Assembly (NCBI RefSeq): GCF_007858975.2
Contig: NZ_CP042220.2
Location: 3,162,001 to 3,226,000, forward strand
Origin: Dickeya poaceiphila
GTDB lineage: Bacteria; Pseudomonadota; Gammaproteobacteria; Enterobacterales; Enterobacteriaceae
Reading direction: 5' to 3'
Length of the DNA stretch: 64,000 bases
Within the stretch, counting starts at the first letter, position 1, and every line of letters starts with the position of its first letter. Both the position numbers and the translations under genes were made by a program. Shown here piece by piece: positions 28,775-37,214 of the stretch. The notes below the pieces were generated by a model, which was not told where the DNA came from, ran no database searches, and worked only from the letters and a program-made list of their open reading frames with translations.

Positions 28775-29237
28775 CGCCACCGGAATGACAAAAGAATATG
28801 CCCTAGCCCGCATTATTGAACTTAACGATTTCCAAAGAATGATCGGGCTTTCCGGTCACCCGGGGCAAGGTCAGTTTGTTGTTACCGGACCTAATTTTCT
28901 TGGAGACGACATGCGTGTTGGATACTGCGTCCAGGTTCGCAAGAAAGTTGGTCAATTTGGATCTGACATGGTTTTCCTGCGCCATGCCAACGGCTCCCTC
29001 ACTGTCCATGAAAATCAGTGTTATTGCGCAATGAATGCCGAACAGGAGACGCTGGCTCGTTCTTTCTTTGAGGTTTTGCCAGAAGACGAAGAGTACGAAC
29101 AAGGTTATAGCGATTGCCAGAAAGTTCATGAAATTGGATTTGTTATAGAACATTCACAATCTCGCGGAGCACCTGATGCGCCCTTTGCAATAACAATTAC
29201 AAACGGCGACGCACGCCATGAGGACTGGATAATATGA
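28767..29237 (+). CDS. Phage-like protein of unknown function
   Basis: 156 residues from the ATG at 28767, which overlaps the end of the Ea22-like gene and has GAGGG upstream. The body (RVGYCVQVRKKVGQFGSDMV) resembles small accessory proteins of phages and plasmids, but no family can be named. It ends with an ATGA overlap into the next small gene. Confidence 0.55.
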   Translation: MTDATGMTKEYALARIIELNDFQRMIGLSGHPGQGQFVVTGPNFLGDDMRVGYCVQVRKKVGQFGSDMVFLRHANGSLTVHENQCYCAMNAEQETLARSFFEVLPEDEEYEQGYSDCQKVHEIGFVIEHSQSRGAPDAPFAITITNGDARHEDWII

Positions 29238-29446
29238 CTACCAAACCGATTAGCAAAGTGGTTGCGACGATCCGTTCTGATATCGAAAAAACACACAAGA
29301 CTGCATTATTCACAATCGTTTCAATTAAAGACTTGTCAATGTTGCTCGACTATATATCAGACCTTGAACAACTCCAACTAACTGATAAGGCGGTCATAAC
29401 TGATAGCGAGCGCCAACTCCGATTATTTACCATATGCAGCCAGTAA
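29234..29446 (+). CDS. Small protein of unknown function
   Basis: 70 residues, beginning MTTKPISKVVATIRSDIEK, overlapping the previous stop by ATGA. Probably helical. It is the third of three coupled small genes of phage character. No family recognised. Confidence 0.5.
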   Translation: MTTKPISKVVATIRSDIEKTHKTALFTIVSIKDLSMLLDYISDLEQLQLTDKAVITDSERQLRLFTICSQ

Positions 29447-29473
29447 CAAAAATCAGCATTAAGGATATATAAA

Positions 29474-29926
29474 ATGAAAAATATCATTGCTTCATTCATT
29501 ATCATGATGACAGCATATAACGCCAATGCCACCACTACCCCAAAAGACACTGCTCCGGGAAAAAATGGGATGGTTGTATCAGTAGAAATATTAATTTTTT
29601 CCGAGTGTGGAAATCACCTTGTAAACTGGAAGGCTGCAACCACCGCAGGGCAACCACTTATCTATCAAATCAGTGACAACAAAGGTGAAATTAATTTCTA
29701 TACAACAACCACTCAAAAGACCAACGACGACGTAGTTATTAGCTATAAATTAAAGGTAACCGATAAAAAGGGTAAAAAATGGGATAATGCAGGAGAGCTT
29801 CATTTAACACCCAACAAAAAATTACGCACGGAAACGTTCAATTATAGTGATATTAATTATAGTGATGTTTTTTGTGAGAATGGGCTTCCTCTCTTTAACG
29901 CAAAAGTGATAGCCGAACAAAAATAA
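29474..29926 (+). CDS. Exported protein of unknown function
   Basis: 150 residues with an N-terminal signal peptide (MKNIIASFIIMMTAYNANA) and a beta-rich mature part with two cysteines (about residues 45 and 137) that could form a disulfide. AAGGA lies eight bases upstream. The gene is more AT-rich than its neighbours. No family recognised. Confidence 0.55.
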   Translation: MKNIIASFIIMMTAYNANATTTPKDTAPGKNGMVVSVEILIFSECGNHLVNWKAATTAGQPLIYQISDNKGEINFYTTTTQKTNDDVVISYKLKVTDKKGKKWDNAGELHLTPNKKLRTETFNYSDINYSDVFCENGLPLFNAKVIAEQK

Positions 29927-29983
29927 TTTAAAAAACATCAAAGATGGATAATCAAAACTGATATAAGTCACCTAGGGTTTTTT

Positions 29984-30781
29984 ATGAATTTATTAGACGA
30001 AAAATTCAAAAAAGTAAAACAGGCCATTCATCAATTCGAGTCTGAGCAAAGCAGGTTCAACTCAAAAGTGGATACAATAAAATCCGAATTCGAACAGGCT
30101 CTAAGCGCAGCGCAAGTTAACATTCAAAAAGCGAAGATTGAATACGAATTAACGTGTATTAAGTCGTGGGGAGGAGTCTATCGCGCTCCTCCAGAAGAGG
30201 ATGAGCACTGGTACTGGAAGGACATCTATGTTGAATGGCCGCAGGGAACTCAGCCAGACCTGGCGATGCTTATTCATCCACCATACAGAGGGTTTTGCCG
30301 ATATGTCCTCATGCGTTTTGCGATGGATTGCGGCCTGGCGTGCAATTTGAGCCAATGGGATGGAAGCAGATATCATCTGGACTTTGTTTGCCTGCGTCAT
30401 CCTCCATCTCGCTACCAGTTACACCTATTACCATCCGTGTTACACGGCATTTCTGTATTTTCAAAGGTAATGGCGTGTGACCGAGATGGATATGCTCGTT
30501 TAGAATTAACTAGCTGTATGAGAAAGATCATATTCCAAGATATGAGATTTGAGTTACTCGCCGAATATATTGAGTTGTTAGTCTCCCCAGAAACAGGAGA
30601 AAGCAAGGTTACGCTGGAAATAGAGTCATGCATCTATTCTGTGGTATCAGATATCAATCATTGGAATGGAAAAAAACGCATAACATTAAAATTCCCTAAT
30701 GTGAGGGAAGCGTATCTGCATTTAATCGCGGTTAAGTATCGCTCGTGGAAATTCTATAGAAAAATTTATGAGGGGTCATAA
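29984..30781 (+). CDS. Coiled-coil protein of unknown function
   Basis: 265 residues. The first 55 form a likely coiled coil (EKFKKVKQAIHQFESEQSRF); the rest is mixed, with conserved-looking WYWKDIYVEWPQG and HPPYRGFCRYVLMRFA segments. No known domain is recognised. It is followed at once by a short membrane-anchored protein gene, and the pair may work together. Confidence 0.55.
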   Translation: MNLLDEKFKKVKQAIHQFESEQSRFNSKVDTIKSEFEQALSAAQVNIQKAKIEYELTCIKSWGGVYRAPPEEDEHWYWKDIYVEWPQGTQPDLAMLIHPPYRGFCRYVLMRFAMDCGLACNLSQWDGSRYHLDFVCLRHPPSRYQLHLLPSVLHGISVFSKVMACDRDGYARLELTSCMRKIIFQDMRFELLAEYIELLVSPETGESKVTLEIESCIYSVVSDINHWNGKKRITLKFPNVREAYLHLIAVKYRSWKFYRKIYEGS

Positions 30782-30782
30782 A

Positions 30783-31115
30783 ATGGATGATTTATTTATT
30801 TTTGTCTTATTCATTTCTCTAATTTCCCTTTTGTCTCATGTATTTCACATCGGAGATGACTTTGAAAAACCGCCATCAACGAAGGAATTAAATGAAATCC
30901 TTGACAATACAGACCAGAATGCATGTGCAAGGGAAAAACTGTCTAAATATTTTAGTTGTGAAGAAAACTGTAAACCGTTATCAAAATCAGAGATGGAATA
31001 TACTTTATCGATATGTAAGATAGAGGAAGAGAGTAAAAAGAAAGAAGAGGAAAATAGAAAACTATTCGAAATGCAACGTTCGGCAATAAACAAGCATAAC
31101 GAGGAAGGAAAATGA
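30783..31115 (+). CDS. Small membrane-anchored protein
   Basis: 110 residues from the ATG at 30783 (GAGGGG upstream; ATG at 30768 is also in frame). One N-terminal hydrophobic segment is followed by a charged region with three Cys and a Lys/Glu-rich helix (EEESKKKEEENRKL). The stop overlaps the next start by ATGA. Function unknown. Confidence 0.5.
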   Translation: MDDLFIFVLFISLISLLSHVFHIGDDFEKPPSTKELNEILDNTDQNACAREKLSKYFSCEENCKPLSKSEMEYTLSICKIEEESKKKEEENRKLFEMQRSAINKHNEEGK

Positions 31116-31348
31116 AAACGCTGTCCACGATAGTTAAGTGGTTCGCCAAACAGTTCATTCTCCTCATGTCTTTATTCAGCCTGTACCATGGATTGAATAA
31201 TTACGTCAACAGGCCAAAAATCGACCTTTTGGGTGGGTTGGGTGGGGACCCTATGTATTTTTTTGCAGACCCACCAGAAATGTCGACGTTCATGTTTATT
31301 TTTATAGGGATCTTCGGTATTTACTTTTGGTTTAAATATTTAAGGTAA
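31112..31348 (+). CDS. Small two-helix membrane protein
   Basis: 78 residues with two hydrophobic segments (about 8-28 and 57-77) and a Gly-rich loop (LLGGLGGDP) between. It overlaps the upstream gene by four bases and has GGAAGG upstream, so it is probably translated in tandem. Function unknown. Confidence 0.5.
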   Translation: MKTLSTIVKWFAKQFILLMSLFSLYHGLNNYVNRPKIDLLGGLGGDPMYFFADPPEMSTFMFIFIGIFGIYFWFKYLR

Positions 31349-31359
31349 AAACATGTGTG

Positions 31360-31497
31360 ATGAAAAAAAGCAGGTATATCGAAAAAATCCAAAAACTACT
31401 CTATTTGGCCAGACGTAGCACCAACGAGTACGAAGCGGCGAATGCAATCAATCATCAGGCTGTAAGCGGCACAGCACAGGGCCGAATTCCCAAATAA
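31360..31497 (+). pseudogene. DUF2786 fragment (45 codons)
   Basis: The short frame starts MKKSRYIEKIQKLLYLARRS and continues TNEYEAANAINHQAV, which matches the first helices of DUF2786 proteins (pattern IEKIRKLLALA then STN and EAA). Family members run to 200 residues or more; here a stop follows shortly after, at GRIPK. It is either a truncated remnant or a genuine micro-protein keeping only the N-terminal helix pair. Confidence 0.5.
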
Positions 31498-31533
31498 TTC
31501 GTATCAGATACGATTAGTGATTAGCGGGTAGAT

Positions 31534-31821
31534 ATGCGCATATCAAAAAACCAGAGCGATATTCTATTCCTATTGTACGGAATAGAGCAACAACGGGGGA
31601 AAAACATACCAATACCAGTGATGGCACTGTTTGATATGGTACAACAAAACCGCAACCAAACATTACATGCAAACCACTTTAGGACATCATGCCATAAATT
31701 GCATGAACATGGCCTTATAGCCCAGTTCAGAAATAAAAGCCTTAACCTGGCATACACATTGACAGACCAAGGACGGGATATCGCACTTGAAATTTATACA
31801 GATAGAGTAATTAATCAATAG
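31534..31821 (+). CDS. Winged-helix protein of plasmid/ICE type
   Basis: 95 residues: ISKNQSDILFLLYGIEQQRG, LHANHFRTSCHKLHEHGLIAQ and LAYTLTDQGRDIALEIY follow a winged helix-turn-helix fold with a recognition helix near HFRTSCHKL. Similar short proteins occur on enterobacterial plasmids and are sometimes labelled partition-related, but that role is unproven. It probably binds DNA. Confidence 0.55.
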   Translation: MRISKNQSDILFLLYGIEQQRGKNIPIPVMALFDMVQQNRNQTLHANHFRTSCHKLHEHGLIAQFRNKSLNLAYTLTDQGRDIALEIYTDRVINQ

Positions 31822-31830
31822 GCAGGAAGT

Positions 31831-32100
31831 ATGTTGCACGAGGCAATTACCGGTAAAAAACATGTGAAGGTGACGCTGAACGTCACGGACTGCGAAAGCA
31901 GCAACGGTATTGAGTATGAGAGAGTGGACTTTTACACATGTAATAATCTCGATGCTGCTGCGCTGGAAGACGCGATATCGAATATCTCCGGCTGTCGTGA
32001 GATGTATCATTTTCTGTATGATAGCGGTTTTGGTAAGGGATGTTTTATCACGATCTGCGGGTGTCCGGAGTCGGGTGAGTATGACGTCGAACTGGCATGA
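31831..32100 (+). CDS. Small cysteine-containing protein of unknown function
   Basis: 89 residues with AGGAAGT upstream of the ATG. It has four to five Cys (CESS, TCNN, SGCRE, KGCF, ICGCP) and acidic ends. It lies nine bases after the winged-helix gene and is probably in the same transcript. No family recognised. Confidence 0.5.
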   Translation: MLHEAITGKKHVKVTLNVTDCESSNGIEYERVDFYTCNNLDAAALEDAISNISGCREMYHFLYDSGFGKGCFITICGCPESGEYDVELA

Positions 32101-32241
32101 GGCGATCCAACCGCCGCGTGACCGTTATCATCGGACCTGGACCGAATGCTGAATCAGCGTGAGCAGCAAGAGCGGTAGATAGGTTTAACGTTTAACAGGA
32201 TCTGCATCATCATCAAAGGGGCCGGAAGCCCTTTAAATATC

Positions 32242-32448
32242 TCACATGCCGATCATCATCAACTTATCACTGATTTTCTGTGCGCCAGGCACAAGATCCG
32301 AACGCCGAAAAGCACGCTCAATCTCTTTGCCATCAGCTCCAGTCCACGCACACAGCAAATCGCCTGATGGCATGAACTGCTTTACCGTCATTGTAGAATC
32401 ATCGTCTTTAAGGCAGACAGGCATACCAACGTAAAATGATGTATTCAT
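32242..32448 (-). CDS. YodC/DUF2158-like small protein
   Basis: 68 residues from the ATG at 32448, which has GGAG nine bases upstream. The pattern FYVGMPVCLKDDDSTMTVKQF with LLCAWTGADGKE and FRRSDLVP follows DUF2158 (YodC), a small SH3-like beta-barrel in which GD-V-LKSGGP-MTV and C-W are typical. Function of the family is unknown. Confidence 0.6.
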   Translation of the reverse strand: MNTSFYVGMPVCLKDDDSTMTVKQFMPSGDLLCAWTGADGKEIERAFRRSDLVPGAQKISDKLMMIGM

Positions 32449-32592
32449 AATCTTTAACTCCAATCGTGTGCCGAGCATTGGCACGGACAGCAGATTGGCA
32501 TCACGCGCGAAAGGAAGCACAACTTCCCTACCCAAAAAATTTGAGGGGCAAAAAAACCCTCAAGTGCCTGCGTAATGCCGATATCCACAGCA

Positions 32593-32787
32593 TCAGTCCA
32601 TTGGATCGATAAATTTTGCATCAGAATTGACGCCAAAGATGGCGTCCAGTTCATACCGGTCTTGTTCTTCTTTATCACTATCTAGAGAACAAATGACGCT
32701 CTTGTCATCGTCAACACTAACGACAGTCATTGGTTGCTGATCCGACTTACGAAAAACCTGATCACCCTTGCTATATGGATTTGCCAT
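32593..32787 (-). CDS. Second YodC/DUF2158-like small protein
   Basis: 64 residues from the ATG at 32787 (GGGAT upstream). The pattern YSKGDQVFRKSDQQPMTVVS with VICSLDSDKEEQDRYELDAI resembles the gene just downstream, so the two are probably diverged duplicates of one DUF2158-type family. They lie in tandem, 144 bases apart. Confidence 0.5.
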   Translation of the reverse strand: MANPYSKGDQVFRKSDQQPMTVVSVDDDKSVICSLDSDKEEQDRYELDAIFGVNSDAKFIDPMD

Positions 32788-33040
32788 CTTAAAATCCCTG
32801 TTTGCCAATAATAGAGACATCTAGGCCTCAAGTGCATGGTTACATCACTGTGCAACATGGACAAACAAAGATGATGTGATGGAAGCCACAAAAACAACAT
32901 ATTGTAAGAGATAACACCCCTGCCCCGTGGCTGGCGTGAGCATAGTTGTATGGGAATTCCCCCCGTATTACTGGACGGGGAGGTCGTCGTTCAATATATT
33001 GGCTGTCATTGTCAATTGCTAAAAGGATGGGATAGGAACG

Positions 33041-33235
33041 ATGTTACATGCATTGTTCGTTGCAGCCCTATTTTATTTTTTCCTCGAAAAATACACGACT
33101 ATCAACCCAGTCGATTTTACGCTGGGAGCAGTAATGATGGTCGCGCCTTATTTTCTTTTCGTCGGCATAAAAATTATTATTGATGAATGGCGAGAGGACG
33201 GTGCCAGTAATATCCAAAAAAAAATAGCGCCATAA
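33041..33235 (+). CDS. Small membrane protein
   Basis: 64 residues, two hydrophobic segments (about 3-15 and 27-47), acidic tail DEWREDG. TAGGAAC precedes the ATG. It stands alone between minus-strand genes. Function unknown. Confidence 0.45.
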   Translation: MLHALFVAALFYFFLEKYTTINPVDFTLGAVMMVAPYFLFVGIKIIIDEWREDGASNIQKKIAP

Positions 33236-33258
33236 GGCGCTATTCATGCAAATCACTA

Positions 33259-34173
33259 TCAAGCAGCCACACGCAATTCCGTTACCTCCCTGACTTCCCG
33301 TTCGTTTGATTTTGCCACATCAAACTGCGTCCTCACCCACTCGATGGCGTCGGCCACCACTTCGTGGTAGTCGTAACTGGGTATGTTATCCAGGTTGTCA
33401 ACGTCGACATCGGCCAGGAACGACTCCATCTCGATACCATTATTGTAAAATACCGTTGCCTGTACACAGGCCGGTGTAACGATACCTTCCGCCACCTTAT
33501 CGATATACTGCACAAGATAGTCGGGGTCGAACTCGCATATATCTATCTCCGATAATTTCTGCGGTCGGCACATTACATCAATGTGGCCAATCGAGAGCTG
33601 AAACCGCCGAATACGTCGTTCGTCAAAGCTGCAGCGGTGAAAGAACCGGTTGAGCTGGTGATAACAATGCCTGCTGATGTCCGCCAGTTTTTCCCCCAGA
33701 TGTGTCATAAACGCAATCCAGTGTGAAACAGTTTTTGCAAACAGTCCCCGCGGGATCTGCTGTGCCGGACTCACATCCATCTGCCCTGTCATAGCCAGAT
33801 AATCTTCATCCGTCAGTTGCAGCAGCGCCTGGTAGTCCGGACAAATCAGCGTCATGAACCGCCCACTGTTCTGCCGGTGCATATACGGTAACAGTGAATA
33901 GTTCTGCTCCCGCTCGCTCAGTGCCTGCAATCCCTGGATCCAGAGCGACAGATAACGCCGACTACGCTCACAACGTGCTTCGTTTCCAGGCTTTTGAGCC
34001 AGCTCAGTCAGCGTCGCTTCCATCACTGGCAACAATCGCTCCTGGGTGAATATCAGGCTGGCGTTAACATACCCTTCCAGCCCATCACCAAGATTCCAGT
34101 CCAGTTCATCACTCTCCAGCTCCAGACCGATGGCCCGAAATTGCTGGATAATGTACATATCAATCAGTTCCAT
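33259..34173 (-). CDS. Conserved ICE protein of unknown function
   Basis: 304 residues from the ATG at 34173 (GGAG seven bases upstream; an upstream in-frame start is TTG). Largely helical with an acidic C-terminal half (DVDVDNLDNIPSYDYHEVV). No known domain seen. It is the last gene of the minus-strand operon headed by the 37925-38206 gene and follows the ArdC-like fusion after a hairpin. Confidence 0.6.
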   Translation of the reverse strand: MELIDMYIIQQFRAIGLELESDELDWNLGDGLEGYVNASLIFTQERLLPVMEATLTELAQKPGNEARCERSRRYLSLWIQGLQALSEREQNYSLLPYMHRQNSGRFMTLICPDYQALLQLTDEDYLAMTGQMDVSPAQQIPRGLFAKTVSHWIAFMTHLGEKLADISRHCYHQLNRFFHRCSFDERRIRRFQLSIGHIDVMCRPQKLSEIDICEFDPDYLVQYIDKVAEGIVTPACVQATVFYNNGIEMESFLADVDVDNLDNIPSYDYHEVVADAIEWVRTQFDVAKSNEREVREVTELRVAA

Positions 34174-34201
34174 AACATGCTCCGTCAATGAAAAAGCCAG
34201 A

Positions 34202-34220
34202 GCATTCCCGCCAGGAATGC
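34202..34220 (-). terminator. Hairpin between ArdC-like gene and downstream gene
   Basis: GCATTCC (34202-34208) and GGAATGC (34214-34220), seven perfect pairs with a five-base loop, in the gap between two genes of one operon. It is followed by no U-run in the direction of transcription, so RNA processing or partial termination is possible. Confidence 0.45.
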
Positions 34221-34250
34221 CCTGACGGGTTAGAAAAAATCAGTTAAACG

Positions 34251-36206
34251 TTACGCTGCTTCGCCTTTTGCGGGAGCCGTCGGCACGACATCGTGACGAA
34301 TGCCTTCATCCCGGGCCAGTTTGTAACGCCACAGTCCCAGATGGTACATCGGCGTTACCAGGTGACGACTGAACTCCTGGCTTAACGAATTACCAATAAC
34401 CACCACGGCCGGTAATCCCAGCAGGGATAACTGTACGTAGGTCATCATGGCCGCTACCGGATCGAGGTCGACACAGTGTGCGAACATTTGCGTCTGCGGG
34501 TTTAAACCTTCATCCCGCATAGCCTGGTACATGCCGATGATCATCGCCCCGCCACCACAGGCGGGATCAGACACCGTCACGTACTCGCGTTCGCCGCTAC
34601 GCAGCGCTTCAGCCATCGGTACCATCTGTATTTTGCCCATCATGTAACTGACAGAATACGGGGTAAAATACTGCCCTATCCGACTGCTGCTCAGTTCCAG
34701 CTCCATGAATATGCTGCCAAGAAAATCACAGACCTCATACTCCAGGCCCATAGTCAGGATCCCCATCAGCTCCGCCAGTCTGGACGCATCCTCTTTTGAG
34801 TAGCGTTTGACCCGGCGCATATAGTCCGCCTCCAGCTCTTCATTTTTGAAAATGCTGTTGTACAACGAGATAGCCGCCATATGCACAAAGTCACTGAACA
34901 CCTGCCAGCGGTTTTCATAGGGCGATATACGTTTAAACAACGCAACAAACTGGCTGCGATAAGGATTACGACCAGAGCCTGATGTTGCAGCTGATGGCAA
35001 CTCGACTACGTTATCTGCCGGATCATCACCATCATCATCGGGATCATCATTGGCTGCATCAGGTACCGGTTCAACAGCAGAAAGCGTCGGTGCAGACAAA
35101 GGCGTCATTGCATCATCAGGTAAAGACAATTGCCGTTCGGTCTGCCGCCGGTATACCGTCAGCGCAGTCGGGCACACTTCAGCCAGAGCCAGGACATCAT
35201 GCGCCAGTGTCAGTAATGCACGAGTCAGCGTCGAACGACGTGGCCACCGATACAACTCCGCCAGTGCACTGATAGCCTGCCCAGGCGAATTGCCCGCCTT
35301 CAGATGCCCGATCACCTCACTTTCACACACCAGTGAGGTATCAGCGAATGACTGGTCAAAATACTGCCCGGTCAGAAACGCTGCCAGTTCCTGCCAGCGC
35401 TCTACCGCCAGAGAACGAGGGTCACGTAGCAGATAGCGTTGTACACGGCTGGCTAACATGCCGGCACGAAAGAGCACGGATTCATCCTGCCGTAGCCGAC
35501 TCGTCAGAGCAGGCATAAATGACAATGACGATCTGAACCCTGACAAACGGCAGCGAGCCAACAGAAACGCCGTCGCAAGCTCTTTTACCAGCTCCCAGAC
35601 CACATCATCCGGAATATTCAGCCGATGTTCGTGCCCGCTTGATGCAACCAGCAAAGGCAGCAGCGCCTGGTAAAAACCCACGTCGGTATCAAACTGTGTA
35701 ACAGGTGGTATTTCGATACGATCCGGGCCTGGTAAATAACAGGCCGGTTCGGATGTCATATCCTCCCGGAACACAATCGGCACCTCAGCCATCGACAGCA
35801 TCTGTTCCAACAGCGGTAATTCTGCTCGCCATGGTTTGATGTCCGGTCCGAGATAGGCTGCCGGCAGTCCTTCACACTGCGCCACATTGGCCACTTTCAT
35901 CAGTGAAAGTGTGGGACGAAAACGCACTATCGTCGTCGGCCTAGCACTGTCGATCAGTCGCCCGCCAACCGCACGCAGTTCGTCACCAGTCAGCCACCGA
36001 TTAGACGGCAGCATGTTGTCCCGGGTGGCCTGCCAGAGCAGCAGAATGTTGATGCCGGAGAACATCTCCCCCGTCACGGCGTGCTCGGGGATCCCCGACG
36101 CAGGAAGTGGTGTATCAAAATGCCAGGGGATCATTCCACGTTTCATCAATGCCAGCAGTCTGTTATTGATAAAGTGAAAAATTTGTTGATGTGAAAAATG
36201 TGCCAT
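34251..36206 (-). CDS. ArdC-like / N6-methyltransferase-like fusion, catalytic motifs lost
   Basis: 651 residues from the ATG at 36206 (GAGAGG upstream). Residues 5-115 follow the ArdC N-terminal ssDNA-binding domain (INNRLLALMKRGMIPWHF, AVTGEMFSGINILLLW, NRWLTGDELRAVGGR, CEGLPAAYL). Residues 120-215 follow the ArdC metallopeptidase-like domain, but HExxH is replaced by PLLVASS before the retained GHEHRLN. After a 160-residue helical stretch and an acidic linker, the C-terminal 200 residues resemble a type I HsdM-like methyltransferase with motif I DPACGGG (547-553) but no NPPY-type motif IV. ArdC proteins are anti-restriction factors protecting incoming DNA. A binding-only anti-restriction role is my inference. 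Confidence 0.7.
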   Translation of the reverse strand: MAHFSHQQIFHFINNRLLALMKRGMIPWHFDTPLPASGIPEHAVTGEMFSGINILLLWQATRDNMLPSNRWLTGDELRAVGGRLIDSARPTTIVRFRPTLSLMKVANVAQCEGLPAAYLGPDIKPWRAELPLLEQMLSMAEVPIVFREDMTSEPACYLPGPDRIEIPPVTQFDTDVGFYQALLPLLVASSGHEHRLNIPDDVVWELVKELATAFLLARCRLSGFRSSLSFMPALTSRLRQDESVLFRAGMLASRVQRYLLRDPRSLAVERWQELAAFLTGQYFDQSFADTSLVCESEVIGHLKAGNSPGQAISALAELYRWPRRSTLTRALLTLAHDVLALAEVCPTALTVYRRQTERQLSLPDDAMTPLSAPTLSAVEPVPDAANDDPDDDGDDPADNVVELPSAATSGSGRNPYRSQFVALFKRISPYENRWQVFSDFVHMAAISLYNSIFKNEELEADYMRRVKRYSKEDASRLAELMGILTMGLEYEVCDFLGSIFMELELSSSRIGQYFTPYSVSYMMGKIQMVPMAEALRSGEREYVTVSDPACGGGAMIIGMYQAMRDEGLNPQTQMFAHCVDLDPVAAMMTYVQLSLLGLPAVVVIGNSLSQEFSRHLVTPMYHLGLWRYKLARDEGIRHDVVPTAPAKGEAA

Positions 36207-36237
36207 GCTCAACCTCTCACGCAGCAGGAGAGAGGTA

Positions 36238-36269
36238 TCCCCCGGAGGAGATACGCTCTCCCCGGGGGA
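36238..36269 (-). terminator. Long hairpin upstream of the ArdC-like gene
   Basis: TCCCCCGG, one bulged A, GGAGA (36238-36251) pair with TCTCC-CCGGGGGA (36257-36269) around a five-base loop. It lies between the 161-residue protein gene and the ArdC-like gene of the same operon. Confidence 0.55.
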
Positions 36270-36280
36270 CGGTGTGGTAA

Positions 36281-36766
36281 TTATTGTGCAGACGGCGTCT
36301 GCGGATGGAACAGACCAGTGGCAAAGCTCACCAGTCCCTGGACGTTGGCATAAAACTGATGGGCTTTTCCGGTCAGATAAGTCACATCAATTATACCAAA
36401 ATGCCAGGCGGCCAGTGCGCCGGTAACCACGGTGGTCACTGCCAGTGTGCTCAGCCAGCGAAGACGACGGCGGCGCAGTTCAGCACGTTTGAGCTCAACC
36501 TGTTGGAACAGGAACAACCCCAGTGTCTGCAGCTCGGTGAAACGCTCAAACTCGGCATCACGCAACTGTTCACAGGCCTGGTCATACTGTGCCAGTTCCT
36601 GCGGGAACTCCGCCTTCAGGAAATCGCGATAACTCTCGTTTCGCAAAGAGCGATAGTGTTGATCGAATTGCGTTTGCAGCCATTTCTGAAACCGGGTGCG
36701 TGTCTCACTGACGATTGACGGCTCGGTTACTAAAGTCTGCAGGTTGTGATTAGTCATCTCGGTCAT
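36281..36766 (-). CDS. Single-span membrane protein of unknown function
   Basis: 161 residues with AAAGGA upstream. A long helical N-terminal region (1-95, ending in the basic RAELRRRRLRW) precedes one transmembrane segment (about 104-124) and a short periplasmic tail. No family recognised. It is in the minus-strand accessory operon. Confidence 0.6.
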   Translation of the reverse strand: MTEMTNHNLQTLVTEPSIVSETRTRFQKWLQTQFDQHYRSLRNESYRDFLKAEFPQELAQYDQACEQLRDAEFERFTELQTLGLFLFQQVELKRAELRRRRLRWLSTLAVTTVVTGALAAWHFGIIDVTYLTGKAHQFYANVQGLVSFATGLFHPQTPSAQ

Positions 36767-36798
36767 GGATAAGTCCTTTGTTTATTAAGATATAAAAC

Positions 36799-36828
36799 GG
36801 CGGACTTATCCTGACGGATAAGTCCGCC
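36799..36828 (-). terminator. Perfect 13-pair hairpin in the accessory operon
   Basis: GGCGGACTTATCC (36799-36811) and GGATAAGTCCGCC (36816-36828) with a four-base loop, between two co-oriented genes. There is no U-run, so it is a strong RNA structure rather than a clear intrinsic terminator. Confidence 0.6.
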
Positions 36829-36845
36829 AGGCGGTGGATATAACG

Positions 36846-37124
36846 TTAACTGCCCATCAGAATCGACAACTCACTGCCGTTATAGTGGAGCCGAAGTGGC
36901 TGCCATAATGGCGTGAGACTGTCAGCACTGCCGGGTGGCTCGCTGTATATCCCGAATGACGCATCAGTAACACCAGGTTTCAGTGCTGCCCAGGCGTGAC
37001 ATGATGCAATGAGTAGTGACTGAAAACGCTCGCCTTCACGCTGCGGATCAGCCGGAAATGTAACGACACGGTGCCAGACGTCATCGTCAATGACGATAGC
37101 CGGCACACGAGGTACCAGGTTCAT
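36846..37124 (-). CDS. Small protein of unknown function
   Basis: 92 residues from the ATG at 37124 (GGAG nine bases upstream; an upstream start is TTG). Contains DDDVWHRVVTFPADPQREGE and SCHAWAALKPG. No family recognised. It is flanked on both sides by strong hairpins. Confidence 0.5.
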   Translation of the reverse strand: MNLVPRVPAIVIDDDVWHRVVTFPADPQREGERFQSLLIASCHAWAALKPGVTDASFGIYSEPPGSADSLTPLWQPLRLHYNGSELSILMGS

Positions 37125-37158
37125 AGCAAACAGCTCCAAATCGTATCGGAGCTGCCGG

Positions 37159-37186
37159 CATGATACGCGGGAGCCCCGGTATCATG
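37159..37186 (-). terminator. Hairpin upstream of the 92-residue gene
   Basis: CATGATAC (37159-37166) and GTATCATG (37179-37186) with an inner CGGG/CCCG stem, giving a nearly continuous 12-pair hairpin in the gap between two genes of the operon. Confidence 0.55.
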
Positions 37187-37214
37187 GGAAAAGTAACAAA
37201 AGAAAACGATGACG

